From: Planctomycetota bacterium
Lineage (GTDB): Bacteria; Planctomycetota; Phycisphaerae; WQYP01
Direction of reading: 5' to 3'
NCBI GenBank assembly: GCA_021790385.1
Contig: JAJYDW010000010.1
Span: forward strand, 1-64,000
Length of the DNA: 64,000 nt
Shown here: positions 44,338-54,260 of the stretch, in pieces
How positions within the stretch are numbered: position 1 is the stretch's first letter
Layout: the number at the start of each line of letters is the position of its first letter
Translations under genes and position numbers: made by a program
Notes under the pieces: generated by a model
Seen by the model: only the letters and a program-made list of their open reading frames with translations
Database searches by the model: none
What the model was told of the DNA's origin: nothing

Positions 44338-47300
44338 ATGGTAAAGCAAATTAGTAATTCACGTGGGCAAGGCAAGGATGCCAAGGCAATGCAGCGTTGG
44401 GCGGCAGTGATGCTGGGGCTGGGTGCCTTGGCGGCCACGGCTCCCATGGCGGGAGCCAATACCGCTTGGAAGAATGTCGGCACGGATTTTAATACTGCCG
44501 GCAATTGGACGATTGGTCTGCCCAGTTCCACCAACCCGGCGTTTTTTAATACGGCGAAAGTCGACCAGCCGAACGTGAGTTCCTCCATCACGGTGGAATC
44601 GTTAAATTTTAATGACACCGGCTATATTCTTACCGCCTCGTCCGGTGCCTATCTTACGCTAAGCGGTACCGCGCCCACCAGCGATATTGTCACCCTCAAC
44701 AGTGCCAGTGGTTCGTATGCTACCATTGACGCGCCGTTGGTGCTCGGCGGCGGTGCCGGCACGACGCAAGAAATGTTCGCGAACAATTATAACACCTTGA
44801 ATTTAGATGGTGCTATTTCCGGAACCGCTGGTACGCTGTGGCTGTATGGCGGCGGGGGCGCTGGAACCGTATACAATATCGCGGGTGCCAACACCTACAT
44901 CGCTGATACACTTATTTCCCAGACCACCGTCAACCTTACCACCGGCACTTTGGGCAATGGTTCGGTGGTGGTGGGCAACTATAGCATTTCCGGTGGCATG
45001 CTCAATGCTACTGACTCCGGTGGTTTAGGCACCGGCGATATTTTTGTGGATGGCGGTACGCTTAATGCCACCGGCGGCGGAACTTTGGGTTCCGGCAATG
45101 TGACGGTGAACTTGGGATTCTTAAACGTCAATACCGGCACCGCCACGATCAATAACCTCACGCTCAACGGCAGCGGCAGCAACATAACGGTTGCTGGTGC
45201 CAATGGCGGCGGGTTGACATCGGGAACAATAGTGGATTTTGCCGGCGGTCGGCTCAACCTTTATGGGAATACTACGACCGGGTCCACTAACGCCACCAGT
45301 CTGACGCTGGGCGACCCAACCTTTAACCCCGGTGGCACAAACATCATAGCTGTCAGTAAGAATGCCAGCACTGGTGCGACAACTCTGACGATAGGCAATA
45401 CCTGGACACGCAATACGGGAGCCACAATCCAGTTCTCGAATTCCAACAGCACTATTATTTCCAGTCCGATCACCGGCTCTAATCCATCCAGCACCAGCGC
45501 GATATTGCCGTATGCCACGTACAACAATACCCAGTTTGCCACGGTGAACGCCAGTGGGGATGTGGTGGGGTATGGCAACGCAGCAACCGTGCCGAATACG
45601 GGTGCTTTGGTTGCCGGCACTAACTACACCACGGCCGGTGCCAGCAGCACTACGCTGGCAGCGGGTGGCCAATCGGCCAATTCCTTGCAGATTGCGGCAT
45701 CCGGCAGTGGAGCGACGACGTTGGACCTTGGCGGCGGTACACTTTCTCTTACTTCCGGCGGTGTGCTGCTGACCGGCGGTGCTGCGGCGGATACTCTTAC
45801 CATCCAAAATGGCCAACTGGGGGCTAATAATCAGGAACTGATTCTGCAGCGGTATAATGCAAATACCACGACCAACCTGGACGCTACTCTTACCGGCGGC
45901 ACGGGGATGGTTACCCTTGGCGGGGCTGGCGGATCTGGTCCGAGTGTTACCTCGATTGTGAACATCGGGGCTACCAATACGTACACCGGCAATACCTATA
46001 TTAACGGTGGCGGGACGATTGAGTTAAGCGCCACCCAGCCGTTGGGCACCGGCAGTATTTATCTTTATAATGGTCCCTACACAATCCAAGTTGCAACCTT
46101 GGAGGCTATGCCCACCGCCACGGGTGTCACTCTGCCCAACGCCATCGTGCTGGGTGGGGAAACCCAAACCCAGTTCCCAAACGCGATGACCATCGAGAAC
46201 AGCGATCCCAACAATCCGCTGACCATTACCGGTGGGATTACCGGCACCACGGGCGTGAGCAATATCAGCTTCGCCAACTCCAGCCCGTCGGCAAACAACC
46301 CGATTGTGCTTAGCGGTGCGGCCAGCAACATTGCGGGCAACTTTACCGTCGCCTCCGGCGAATTGGAGGTCAATGCGGATCTGACGGTTGCGGGCATAGC
46401 GGGCGGCCCCAATTTAGGCTGGCTGATCGGCAAGGATACCTCCACTGTTACCAACCACGCCTCGGTCGTGCAAAACGGTGGAACTGTCACGGTGGGCAGC
46501 GCGGCAATTCCCATGAATTCCACTCAGGTGGACGGTGCCTACACCCTGAATTCCGGCATTTTCGACATCTACAATGGAATCGGCTACGGTGGTCTGCGCA
46601 TCGGCTACACCGGTACGGCCAACACATCGGTCCTGACCGTGAACGGTGGGGCTTTGACGGTTGAATCCGGGACCAGTCTCGGCAATGCACTGTTGGTCAG
46701 TAGCAATAACCAGGGAACGTCCAATGCCACCGTCATTCAAAACGGCGGCACGGTGACGGCAGGATCAGTGCAGATCAACAATGGATCCTCTTCGAACACG
46801 GCCGATCAGGGGGCGGGCCTGTATGAACTCAACGGTGGAACGCTACTGACGGGTATAGTGCAAACCGTGAATAGCGGAAGCTATGGCACTAGCACCTTTG
46901 ATTTTAATGGTGGTACGCTGGAGGCTTCGGGAAACCAAGGCGGCTTCATGAATGGTTTGACGGCTGCCAATGTGCAAGCGGGCGGGGCGATCATTAATAC
47001 CAATGGGTTTAGTGACACCGTCGGCCAAGCTCTGCTGCATGATGCCACGCTGGGTTCGACTCCTGATGGCGGTCTGACTAAAACCGGGGCCGGCACGCTG
47101 ACGTTAAACGCGGTTGATACCTACACCGGCGCAACGGCCATTGCCAGTGGAACCTTGGCGCTCTCGGCCACCGGAACCATTGCCAACAGTGCGTCCATTG
47201 ATGTGCAAAGCGGAACCACATTCGATGTCTCAGCGAAAACGGCGGGGTTCACCCTGGGGGCCGGCCAGACGCTGGAAGGGGTAGGTACCGTGAGCACCGG

Positions 47301-47715
47301 TGGCCACGCGCTAACCCTGGATGGCACGGTTGCCCCGGGTGACGCCGCCATGGGCACGCTGACTATCGACCCCGCAGCCATTGTGGATTTTGCAGCCGGT
47401 TCCGACTTGACGATCAATGCTGTCGGAGCTGCCAACGATTTGTTGGCCGTTGATGGCAACCTGAACCTTTCCGGTGCGGGCGACACGCTGAACTTTATCG
47501 GTACGCCGACTGCCGGCCTCTATACCATTGTCACTTATACCGGCACCTTGACGGGAACCTTTACCAACACGAATCTGCTGGGTTACGTGATCAACTATGG
47601 AAGTGGTTCAAACAGCGCCATCACACTTTCGCGTGTGCCTGAACCAGCCACCTTGGGCCTGCTGGCTTTGGGCGGGCTGGGCGTGCTGCTATTGGGCAAA
47701 CGTCGCCGGGCCTAA
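44338..47715 (+). CDS. PEP-CTERM exoprotein with autotransporter-associated beta-strand repeats
   Basis: Signal peptide at residues 19-41 (WAAVMLGLGALAATAP, then GAN). The body is a long Gly/Thr/Asn/Ser-rich beta-solenoid; GGLTKTGAGTLTLN with TYTGATAIASGTLAL at about residues 906-935 is the autotransporter-associated beta-strand repeat. The C-terminus is a textbook PEP-CTERM sorting signal: VPEPATLG, a hydrophobic helix, and KRRRA. Exosortase and PEP-CTERM sorting would remove this tail and link the protein to the outer envelope or matrix. Strong promoter and GGAGG suggest high expression. It is the likely matrix or adhesin component of the surface block that follows. Confidence 0.9.
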   Translation: MVKQISNSRGQGKDAKAMQRWAAVMLGLGALAATAPMAGANTAWKNVGTDFNTAGNWTIGLPSSTNPAFFNTAKVDQPNVSSSITVESLNFNDTGYILTASSGAYLTLSGTAPTSDIVTLNSASGSYATIDAPLVLGGGAGTTQEMFANNYNTLNLDGAISGTAGTLWLYGGGGAGTVYNIAGANTYIADTLISQTTVNLTTGTLGNGSVVVGNYSISGGMLNATDSGGLGTGDIFVDGGTLNATGGGTLGSGNVTVNLGFLNVNTGTATINNLTLNGSGSNITVAGANGGGLTSGTIVDFAGGRLNLYGNTTTGSTNATSLTLGDPTFNPGGTNIIAVSKNASTGATTLTIGNTWTRNTGATIQFSNSNSTIISSPITGSNPSSTSAILPYATYNNTQFATVNASGDVVGYGNAATVPNTGALVAGTNYTTAGASSTTLAAGGQSANSLQIAASGSGATTLDLGGGTLSLTSGGVLLTGGAAADTLTIQNGQLGANNQELILQRYNANTTTNLDATLTGGTGMVTLGGAGGSGPSVTSIVNIGATNTYTGNTYINGGGTIELSATQPLGTGSIYLYNGPYTIQVATLEAMPTATGVTLPNAIVLGGETQTQFPNAMTIENSDPNNPLTITGGITGTTGVSNISFANSSPSANNPIVLSGAASNIAGNFTVASGELEVNADLTVAGIAGGPNLGWLIGKDTSTVTNHASVVQNGGTVTVGSAAIPMNSTQVDGAYTLNSGIFDIYNGIGYGGLRIGYTGTANTSVLTVNGGALTVESGTSLGNALLVSSNNQGTSNATVIQNGGTVTAGSVQINNGSSSNTADQGAGLYELNGGTLLTGIVQTVNSGSYGTSTFDFNGGTLEASGNQGGFMNGLTAANVQAGGAIINTNGFSDTVGQALLHDATLGSTPDGGLTKTGAGTLTLNAVDTYTGATAIASGTLALSATGTIANSASIDVQSGTTFDVSAKTAGFTLGAGQTLEGVGTVSTGGHALTLDGTVAPGDAAMGTLTIDPAAIVDFAAGSDLTINAVGAANDLLAVDGNLNLSGAGDTLNFIGTPTAGLYTIVTYTGTLTGTFTNTNLLGYVINYGSGSNSAITLSRVPEPATLGLLALGGLGVLLLGKRRRA

Positions 47716-47769
47716 GGCCGCAGAGAAGCAGATTGCCTATAATCTGCAGGTAGATGACCAACATGGGAG

Positions 47770-47798
47770 GGCCGGGGTGAAAGTCCCGGCCTTTCTTT
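47770..47798 (+). terminator. Intrinsic terminator after the PEP-CTERM gene
   Basis: GGCCGGG (47770-47776) pairs perfectly with CCCGGCC (47785-47791) across GTGAAAGT, followed by TTTCTTTT. The same hairpin recurs at 49126-49156. Confidence 0.85.
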
Positions 47799-47799
47799 T

Positions 47800-47846
47800 C
47801 CGCCGCGGCTGTGCGTCGCAGTTGCGGCACAAAAGTTCCGCGGCGG
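47800..47846 (+). repeat. Large hairpin in the pseudopilin leader
   Basis: CCGCCGCGG (47800-47808) and CCGCGGCGG (47838-47846) form a perfect 9-bp stem with a 29-nt loop, directly after the terminator and 16 bp before the AAAAGGAG ribosome binding site of the next gene. The equivalent place before the second copy (49157-49170) lacks it. Confidence 0.6.
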
Positions 47847-47877
47847 TTTCTCTTCCGCAAAGAAAAGGAGACTCATC

Positions 47878-48300
47878 ATGCGTGTGTCATCGAGTAGCTC
47901 AATGGGGGGCGGAAATCCGAGGAGCCTGGAAGTCCAACGGTGCTCTGGGGTGCATGCGGATACTGGTGCACCGTCGTCTGTTGCGACATCGTATCGGCAT
48001 TGCCTCAAGGCCATGGTCGGGGTGGGGGAAGTGTCGGCCTGCTCCCGCGGTCATTCCCCGCGCACCATGGATGCCTTTGCGCCGTCTGGTTTCGTCCGTG
48101 GTCGCCGTGCGGCTTTCACGCTGGTGGAGCTTTTGGTGGTGATCTTGATTATTGCGATTCTGATCGCCCTGCTGTTGCCGGCGCTGGCCAAAGCCCGGCG
48201 TGAGGCCTTGCGCGTGGCGTGTGCGGCTAACGTGCGCTCGTTGACCTTGGCGACCATCATGTACGCAGATGAAAATGATGGCGTGTTGATGGATAATGGG
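47878..48300 (+). repeat. Long direct repeat, partner 49180-49602
   Basis: The first 420 bases of the two pseudopilin genes are almost identical, with roughly twenty differences, including the ribosome binding site and leader. The remainder of the genes is much more diverged. Recent duplication or gene conversion of the 5' half explains this. Confidence 0.8.
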
Positions 48301-48999
48301 CCATATAATTATATGGTTGTGGGTAATTATTATGGAAACACCAACATGGCCTCATTTTTTCACGATTACCTTAACGTGAGTAATCAATATCCCGGCCAGG
48401 CCGGTACGAACGCCATTGATGCAAACGTGCGGTTTCATACCCCGGGCGTGCTGATCTGCCCATCGGCACCGCTGGAAGCCAATTATTTCCAGTTGAGCTA
48501 CGCGTATTATACGGGCAGCTCCTTTCCAACCGGGCCTGGCGTGGGCGGTTTTGCCATGCGTCTGCAGGCTTTGCAGCAGGCGGGCTATATGGCGACCAAC
48601 AACCGCGTTCCTATTCCGGGCAATTTGCCTGCGCTGTGGGGAGACCGGTACGTGCTGCAAAATGCGGGATGGGCGGATAACGTTATTGACACCCCCCATC
48701 CGGGGCGGGCCGTTGGGCAATACGGCGGGGGCAATGTGGGACGGGTGGATGGCTCGGTGGTATGGATGCCGCTCTCGCGGACCAACGTGCTTAGTGGCGG
48801 GGCTATTGACCGCTTGGTGCAGGACAGTTATATCGTCAACGGCGCAGCAGTCGGCTCGGCCATCGCGATCCCGAGTGATGCTATTTATATCCAGACCAAC
48901 GGGTCTGACAACGATGTGAACGGCTACGGCAAAGCGCAGGTCGTGGCGGGCACCGGGTACCTCACCAATCCGGATCAGATATTTCCCGGTGTGCCGTGA
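47878..48999 (+). CDS. Pseudopilin-like protein (prepilin-type, H-X9-DG-like), copy 1
   Basis: The prepilin helix [20 protein letters not shown] starts at residue 80 after RGRRAA, with the Glu5 of mature pilins present; the residue before the cleavage point is Ala, not the usual Gly. After it come [21 protein letters not shown] and a globular part ending with [15 protein letters not shown]. That block matches the planctomycete H-X9-DG family, but the His is Gln here (GQYGGG). The C-terminus is IFPGVP. The 79-residue leader is very long; an internal ATG at 48067 would give a normal 16-residue leader, but only the first ATG has a strong ribosome binding site (AAAAGGAG). Such proteins are usually surface-associated. 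Confidence 0.82.
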   Translation: MRVSSSSSMGGGNPRSLEVQRCSGVHADTGAPSSVATSYRHCLKAMVGVGEVSACSRGHSPRTMDAFAPSGFVRGRRAAFTLVELLVVILIIAILIALLLPALAKARREALRVACAANVRSLTLATIMYADENDGVLMDNGPYNYMVVGNYYGNTNMASFFHDYLNVSNQYPGQAGTNAIDANVRFHTPGVLICPSAPLEANYFQLSYAYYTGSSFPTGPGVGGFAMRLQALQQAGYMATNNRVPIPGNLPALWGDRYVLQNAGWADNVIDTPHPGRAVGQYGGGNVGRVDGSVVWMPLSRTNVLSGGAIDRLVQDSYIVNGAAVGSAIAIPSDAIYIQTNGSDNDVNGYGKAQVVAGTGYLTNPDQIFPGVP

Positions 49000-49010
49000 G
49001 TTGCGGGCGG

Positions 49011-49083
49011 ACCTTGGGCCTCGGGCCTGCTGGCTTTGGGCGGGCTGGGAATTCTGTTTTTGGGTAAGCGCCGGCGGGTTTAA
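49011..49083 (+). pseudogene. Relic of a second PEP-CTERM sorting tail
   Basis: In the intergenic gap after pseudopilin copy 1, the frame ending with TAA at 49081-49083 reads GLLALGGLGILFLGKRRRV. This is nearly the same as the sorting tail of the gene at 44338 (GLLALGGLGVLLLGKRRRA). The preceding ACCTTGGGCC restores TLGL if a 7-bp TCGGGCC insertion is removed. No start or body remains. A tail without a gene, followed by the same terminator hairpin, shows that a second PEP-CTERM gene once stood here. Confidence 0.75.
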
Positions 49084-49125
49084 AGGTGGATGTGGCCAAC
49101 ATCTGCCGATAATAATCGAACTGGA

Positions 49126-49156
49126 GGGCCGGGGTAAAAGTCCCGGCCCTTCTTTT
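49126..49156 (+). terminator. Intrinsic terminator, duplicate copy
   Basis: GGGCCGGG (49126-49133) pairs with CCCGGCCC (49142-49149) across GTAAAAGT, followed by TTCTTTT. It is the counterpart of 47770-47798 and follows the relic PEP-CTERM tail. Confidence 0.85.
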
Positions 49157-49179
49157 CCGCCAAGTAAAGGAGACTCATC

Positions 49180-50373
49180 ATGCGTGTGTCACCGAGTAGC
49201 TCAGTGGGGGGCAGAAATCCAAGGAGCCTGGAAGTCCAACGGTGCTCTGGGGTGTATGTGGATACTGGTGCACCGTCGTCTGTTGCGACATCGTATCGGC
49301 ATTGCCTCAAGGCCATGGTCGGGGTGGGGGAAGTGTCGGCCTGCTCCCGCGGTCATTCCCCGCGCACCATGGATGCCTTTGCGCCGTCTGGTCTAATTCG
49401 CGGTCGCCGTGCGGCTTTCACGCTGGTAGAGCTTTTGGTGGTGATCCTGATTATTTCGATTCTGATCGCCCTGCTGTTGCCGGCGCTGGCCAAAGCCCGG
49501 CGTGAGGCCTTGCGCGTGGCGTGTTCGGCTAACGTGCGCTCGTTGACCCTGGCGACAATCATGTATGCGGATGAAAACAATGATGTGCTGATGGATAATG
49601 GGGCCTTGAACCTGATGGCTGCCGGTGTTTATTCACCATTCGAATATGGATATGCGTACAATCCAAGCATTTCCGATTTTTTCCACGAGTATTTCAATGT
49701 GAGCAATCAATATCCGGGTTATGGTGGGGTTTATGCCATTGATAAGAACGTGCAATACCATACGCCTCCCGCATTGATCTGCCCGTCGGCACCGCTTGAA
49801 CCAAATTACCAACAATTGAGTTACGCTTATTATACGGGTAGTGCTTTTGGCAACAATGGGGTCGCGGAAACCGGTATCAATGTCGGTACCTATGCCATGA
49901 CCTTGCAGGATTTGCACCAGGCGGGTTTCAGTACCGCCACCAACAGACATGCCGCCATCCCCGGCAATCTGCCGGCTTTATGGGGTGACCGCTACATTTT
50001 GCCCTATCCGCCGGCGCCGCTGGGTACCGCCTCCTGGGCAAACCAAGTTAAGGATACGCCGCATCCGGGGAATGCCGTGGGCCAGTTTGGTGGAGGCAAT
50101 GTGGGCCGGGTGGACGGCTCGGTGGTGTGGATGCCGCTTTCGGCGAATAATATTCTAAGTGGCGGAAGTATTGATTGGCAGGCCCAGGATCAGTACGTCA
50201 TGAATGGCGCTGCGGTTGGTAATAACGTGGCCATACCCAGCGATGCGATGTACATCAGACTCGACAAGAGCGATCAGATACAGGGCAATAACACCGCCGG
50301 CAATGCAGAGGCGGCTGTGGCCGGATCGATGTTCACAAATTATCCCGGCGGACTTTTTCCGGGGGCACCTTAG
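49180..50373 (+). CDS. Pseudopilin-like protein (prepilin-type, H-X9-DG-like), copy 2
   Basis: Same architecture as copy 1: a 79-residue leader, prepilin helix [20 protein letters not shown] from residue 80, then a globular part with [18 protein letters not shown] and Gln in place of the conserved His (GQFGGG), ending LFPGAP. Length is 397 residues. An AAAGGAG ribosome binding site precedes the ATG. Differences from copy 1 in the leader are mostly amino-acid changing, those in the helix region mostly silent, so the two parts are under different constraints. The next gene, a FlgD-Ig/NHL protein, starts 214 bp downstream. Confidence 0.82.
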   Translation: MRVSPSSSVGGRNPRSLEVQRCSGVYVDTGAPSSVATSYRHCLKAMVGVGEVSACSRGHSPRTMDAFAPSGLIRGRRAAFTLVELLVVILIISILIALLLPALAKARREALRVACSANVRSLTLATIMYADENNDVLMDNGALNLMAAGVYSPFEYGYAYNPSISDFFHEYFNVSNQYPGYGGVYAIDKNVQYHTPPALICPSAPLEPNYQQLSYAYYTGSAFGNNGVAETGINVGTYAMTLQDLHQAGFSTATNRHAAIPGNLPALWGDRYILPYPPAPLGTASWANQVKDTPHPGNAVGQFGGGNVGRVDGSVVWMPLSANNILSGGSIDWQAQDQYVMNGAAVGNNVAIPSDAMYIRLDKSDQIQGNNTAGNAEAAVAGSMFTNYPGGLFPGAP

Positions 50374-50587
50374 ATCATGCGGCGGAGGTGCCGCCAAAAC
50401 CGTTCGCCAGCGGACAGTGACGCAAGTCATAAACATCGCCCCCGAAACTCTTCTGTAGAGGTGCCGGCCCTTGGAATTGCGATATTTAACGATGCATAGG
50501 TCCACGCTGGCGGCAGTTTTGCCGTTGGGCCCGATCTGCCGGGAGTGACGGGTTTGATTTTGCAGGGATGTCTTTGACGAGGTCAAT

Positions 50588-53500
50588 ATGAAGCGTTTGG
50601 GCTTGTTGGCGGCGTTGGCCGGAGTGCTCTTGATCGGGATGATCAGAGTTGCGGGATGGGCGCTGGCCGGCGTTAGGCCGGGCCGGGTGGCGCTTAGCGC
50701 CACGGTAACGGCGTCGGCGCATCGGCGGATACAATTTCACTTTAACCTTCCCGCCAACGGGTTTGTGACGATGGTGATTAACAATTCCCATGGTCGGCGG
50801 GTGCGCAATCTGATCGGGGCGGTGCCGCTCCGGGCGGGTGCCCATACCGAAATCTGGGATGGCACCAATGATCAGGGCCAGGCGGTGCCGGCGGGCAGGT
50901 ATCAATGGCAGATGCTTTTTGACCGTGGAATCGGCGTGCAATACCAAATGACCTATGGCAACCCCGGCACGCCGCCGTGGGCCACCAAAAACGGCACCGG
51001 CGGTTGGGGTTCCGACCATACCGACCCGGAGGCAGTGGTGGCTGCGGGCCAGACGATGGTGCTGGGCTGGCCGATGGCGGAAAACGGCTGGTATCTTATC
51101 GGTGTGAATTTGCAAGGGAAAAAACTCTGGGGGCTAAGAAATCGTTTTGCCTTTGGCGATTTGAATATCGCCTTGGCCAGCGCGGGTGGGTATTTGTATG
51201 TGGCCAGTGAACAAAACCCGCTTTCGCTGATGCATTATTACAAACGCATGGCGCATCTGGTGTTGTATCGCTACCGCCTGGCCGATCAGCGGATGGTTCC
51301 CATGTCGTACCATGTGGATCGCCTGGGGCGTATGACCGATGCCCACATGAGCGTTAAGGTCAGCAATGTAATGAACGGCAACTTGCAGGGACTGGCTGTA
51401 ATCCATCATGTTGCGTACGTATCGTTGCGGAAAGAAAACCGCATTGCCGCGGTGGTGCTGGGAGCGGATTCGCGGTTGGATCCGCGGCGGAATATTGCGA
51501 TACCACACCCCGGTCCGTTGGCGGCGGAGAAAAACGGCGATTTGCTGGTGGTCAGCGGCCGGCAGGTACTGCGCGTGAATCCGCAAACCCATCACTCCGT
51601 GGTACTTATCGGCCACGGGCTTGATGATCCGTCAGGTATATGCGTGGGTGAGCGCGGAACAATTTATGTGGCCTGCCGGGGCCGCCAACAGCAGGTGATC
51701 AAGTTTGACGCCTCCGGGCGGCGGCTGGGCACCATCGGCGTCAAGGGCGGGCGGCCACCGTTGGGGCCGACCAATCCGCAGGGGATGTACCAGCCCAAGG
51801 GGATTGCCGCAGATAGCCTGGGGCGACTGTGGGTGATGGAGCAGGATGGTCAACCCAAGCGGACGAGTGTGTGGAATACCACCACGGGAAAGTTAATTCG
51901 CGATTTTATCGGGGCCCCGCACTATGGAGCCTTGGATGGCTACGTGGCACCGTTTGACCGGCATCTGGCCTTTGGTGCAAATGTGGAATATCACCTGAAC
52001 TGGAAGGCCAAAACCTATCGGTATGTCGGCACGGTGGGGCGCAAGATGGGAGCGGATGATGCTTTTGGGGCGGCCTTCGTGCGCCGCATCTGTACCCATG
52101 ACGGTCGGGAATATACCGCGACCAATGGTCATGTGCAGGTCATTTGTCGGCTGATCCATGGGCGCCTGCGGCCCGTGGCGGCGGTGGGTTCCCTGGATGG
52201 CTTCACGAAATATCACCTGGGAATGGTGACGGGTGCGGTAGCGCGGTGCATCCCGGCGCTCAAAGCGTCGGGTGCGAAATTGGAGTGGGGTACTCATTTG
52301 CCGATGGCGTCATTTATCTGGACCGACCAAAACGGGGACGGCATTCCGCAACGGCGGGAAATTGTCTGGAAGAAGAATCTGCAATGGGGTGGCTACTGGG
52401 GTGACGGAATTAGCCGGCGTATGACGATTTACATGATTGGGGCGGGGAAAATTTATCGCCTGCCCGTCACGGGGTGGACATCCGATCAAGCGCCGGAATA
52501 CAGCTTTAAGTCCATGAGCACCATCGCCTGCCGCGGATATGCCTTGGATGTGGCACCTTCGCCGGACGGGATGTTGATTATCAATGCGCGGGGTGAAATG
52601 CAGGGTATTGACATTGCCAACCACCGGCAAGTGTGGACCTATCCGAATCCGTGGGCGGGCGTGCATGGATCGCATACGGCCAATGTGCCCGCGCCGGGCC
52701 GGCTCATCGGGCCGCTAAGTATCAACGGCTTTGCGCACGTGGGCGGGCAGGTGGGTACGCTTTTTGAAATGAATGGCAACTTGGGCCAGCAGTTTCTGAT
52801 GACCACCGACGGTTTATGGGTGGCGGCTTTATTTCACGATTGGCGTCTGGCCCATGGCGAGGGAATGTATTCTTTCCAGGATGAGGATTTTGGCGGCTAT
52901 TTCTGGCGCGACCGGGCCAGCGGCAAGGTTTATGTGGAAGCGGGCAAAGAGGACTATCGTCTTTTTCGGGTTACCGGTTTAAGCACCGTTCGTCGCAGCC
53001 AGGGCGAATTCACTTTAACCCCCGCCGAAGCAACCGCTGCGGCTACCCTGGTGGCGGCCCGCCATGCGCCGCGCCGCCATGTACGCCATGTCGCGGTGGT
53101 GCGACTTTCCACCCCGATGAAAATTTCCGGGAGGCTTGCGGATGTGCCGGCGGCCATGCATTTCACCAAAGTGGTGGCGAATGCGGCCAACCAATTTCGT
53201 TTCGCCCTGGGCCATGACCGGAAATTTTTGTACCTGGTCTACGATGTAACCGATTACCGTGGCTTTGTGAACAATGGCAGGGTGTGGTCTCGCATGTTCA
53301 AAAGCGGCGATTGCGTGGACCTGATGTTGGGGACCAATCCCAAGGCCAACCCCCAACGCACTGCGGGTGTGGCCGGCGATGAACGTCTGCTTTTGACATT
53401 GTTCCACAAAAAGCCACTGGCTGTGCTCTACAAACAGGTGGATCCAACGCAAACCTGGCCAGCGGCGTTTGTCAGCCCAAGCCGCGCGGTCTACTTCGGC

Positions 53501-53773
53501 AGCGTCCGGCAGATTCCGGCGGTGCGCATGGTCGTCAGGCGTACCAGAACGGGCTACGTGGTAATGGCCAAGGTGCCGCTGGCAACGTTGGGGGTGAATT
53601 TGGCGACATCCCATACTTTTACGGGTGATGTCGGGGTCATTTATGGTTCGGCGACCGGCGGCAGCGCTCGGCTGCGGCTGTATTGGTCGAATAAGGATAC
53701 GGCCATTACCTCCGACGTGCCCAGCGAGGCTGCTCTGCAGCCTGATCAGTGGGGGCAGTTGAGATTTAAATGA
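50588..53773 (+). CDS. Giant secreted FlgD-Ig/NHL-propeller/CBM9-like protein 1
   Basis: Signal peptide at residues 1-27 (LLAALAGVLLIGMIRVAGWALA). A FlgD-type Ig module follows at about 45-115 (RRVRNLIGAVPLRAGAHTEI, then DGTNDQGQAVPAGRYQW). The middle is an NHL/6-bladed propeller (DDPSGICVGERGTIYVACRG, PKGIAADSLGRLWVM). Near residue 577 a DQNGDGIPQRREI loop resembles a calcium-binding EF-hand loop. From about residue 840 to the end is a family-9 carbohydrate-binding-like domain (KISGRLADVP, FLYLVYDVTDY, DCVDLMLG). There is no sorting tail. It is likely exported and binds polysaccharide; any enzyme activity is unproven. Confidence 0.75.
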   Translation: MKRLGLLAALAGVLLIGMIRVAGWALAGVRPGRVALSATVTASAHRRIQFHFNLPANGFVTMVINNSHGRRVRNLIGAVPLRAGAHTEIWDGTNDQGQAVPAGRYQWQMLFDRGIGVQYQMTYGNPGTPPWATKNGTGGWGSDHTDPEAVVAAGQTMVLGWPMAENGWYLIGVNLQGKKLWGLRNRFAFGDLNIALASAGGYLYVASEQNPLSLMHYYKRMAHLVLYRYRLADQRMVPMSYHVDRLGRMTDAHMSVKVSNVMNGNLQGLAVIHHVAYVSLRKENRIAAVVLGADSRLDPRRNIAIPHPGPLAAEKNGDLLVVSGRQVLRVNPQTHHSVVLIGHGLDDPSGICVGERGTIYVACRGRQQQVIKFDASGRRLGTIGVKGGRPPLGPTNPQGMYQPKGIAADSLGRLWVMEQDGQPKRTSVWNTTTGKLIRDFIGAPHYGALDGYVAPFDRHLAFGANVEYHLNWKAKTYRYVGTVGRKMGADDAFGAAFVRRICTHDGREYTATNGHVQVICRLIHGRLRPVAAVGSLDGFTKYHLGMVTGAVARCIPALKASGAKLEWGTHLPMASFIWTDQNGDGIPQRREIVWKKNLQWGGYWGDGISRRMTIYMIGAGKIYRLPVTGWTSDQAPEYSFKSMSTIACRGYALDVAPSPDGMLIINARGEMQGIDIANHRQVWTYPNPWAGVHGSHTANVPAPGRLIGPLSINGFAHVGGQVGTLFEMNGNLGQQFLMTTDGLWVAALFHDWRLAHGEGMYSFQDEDFGGYFWRDRASGKVYVEAGKEDYRLFRVTGLSTVRRSQGEFTLTPAEATAAATLVAARHAPRRHVRHVAVVRLSTPMKISGRLADVPAAMHFTKVVANAANQFRFALGHDRKFLYLVYDVTDYRGFVNNGRVWSRMFKSGDCVDLMLGTNPKANPQRTAGVAGDERLLLTLFHKKPLAVLYKQVDPTQTWPAAFVSPSRAVYFGSVRQIPAVRMVVRRTRTGYVVMAKVPLATLGVNLATSHTFTGDVGVIYGSATGGSARLRLYWSNKDTAITSDVPSEAALQPDQWGQLRFK

Positions 53774-53941
53774 TGCCAGCGTGAAGGCGGCTAACATGGA
53801 ACGTAAGGTATCGGCTGATGATCGGTAACGATAAAGGGTATTGGGTAAAGATTCCGCCCCATCTTTTTCCGCCGCCGTGCGCGGCCGTTGCGGTTAAGGG
53901 ATTGTGTGGCGTTTGCTTGCCCGCACAAAAATAGGAGATTC

Positions 53942-54183
53942 ATGTTGAATCGCGTGTAGCCGCCAGCATTAACAGCAATGGATCGTTGGGGCGCACGGAC
54001 GACGGTTATGTTTCTAATGGCGGGGCGTTGGGGCCAGTGTACGCGGTTCCCAATAACGCCATTTTTATTCCGACGGAGAAGTGTGATAATTATTACGATC
54101 CGCTCGGCGGCCAGTCGCAGGCGATGGCGATTACCGGGTCCACCATTACGCCGCTGAATCGCGTGTTTCCCGGAACACCATAG
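53942..54183 (+). pseudogene. Relic of a third pseudopilin-like gene
   Basis: A ribosome binding site and start like those of copies 1 and 2 (TAGGAGATTC, ATG at 53942) lead into a frame that stops after five codons. In another frame, 53986-54183 encodes the C-terminal part: GYVSNGGALGPVYAVPNNAI aligns with [20 protein letters not shown] of copy 2, and the end VFPGTP matches LFPGAP and IFPGVP. The prepilin helix and most of the body are missing. The upstream DNA also keeps a degenerate form of the terminator and leader. This is a deleted third copy. Confidence 0.75.
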
Positions 54184-54260
54184 TTGCATTAAACCAACGT
54201 AAAGCAATAAAGCCACTATACGTTCGTTATATAATGTATTAGGGTAGTATAGGAGAAAAT

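Noticed and set aside
45121-45816. Long antisense frames within the PEP-CTERM gene
   Set aside because: They arise from the repetitive Gly/Thr/Asn codon use of the sense gene and show no domain or ribosome binding site.
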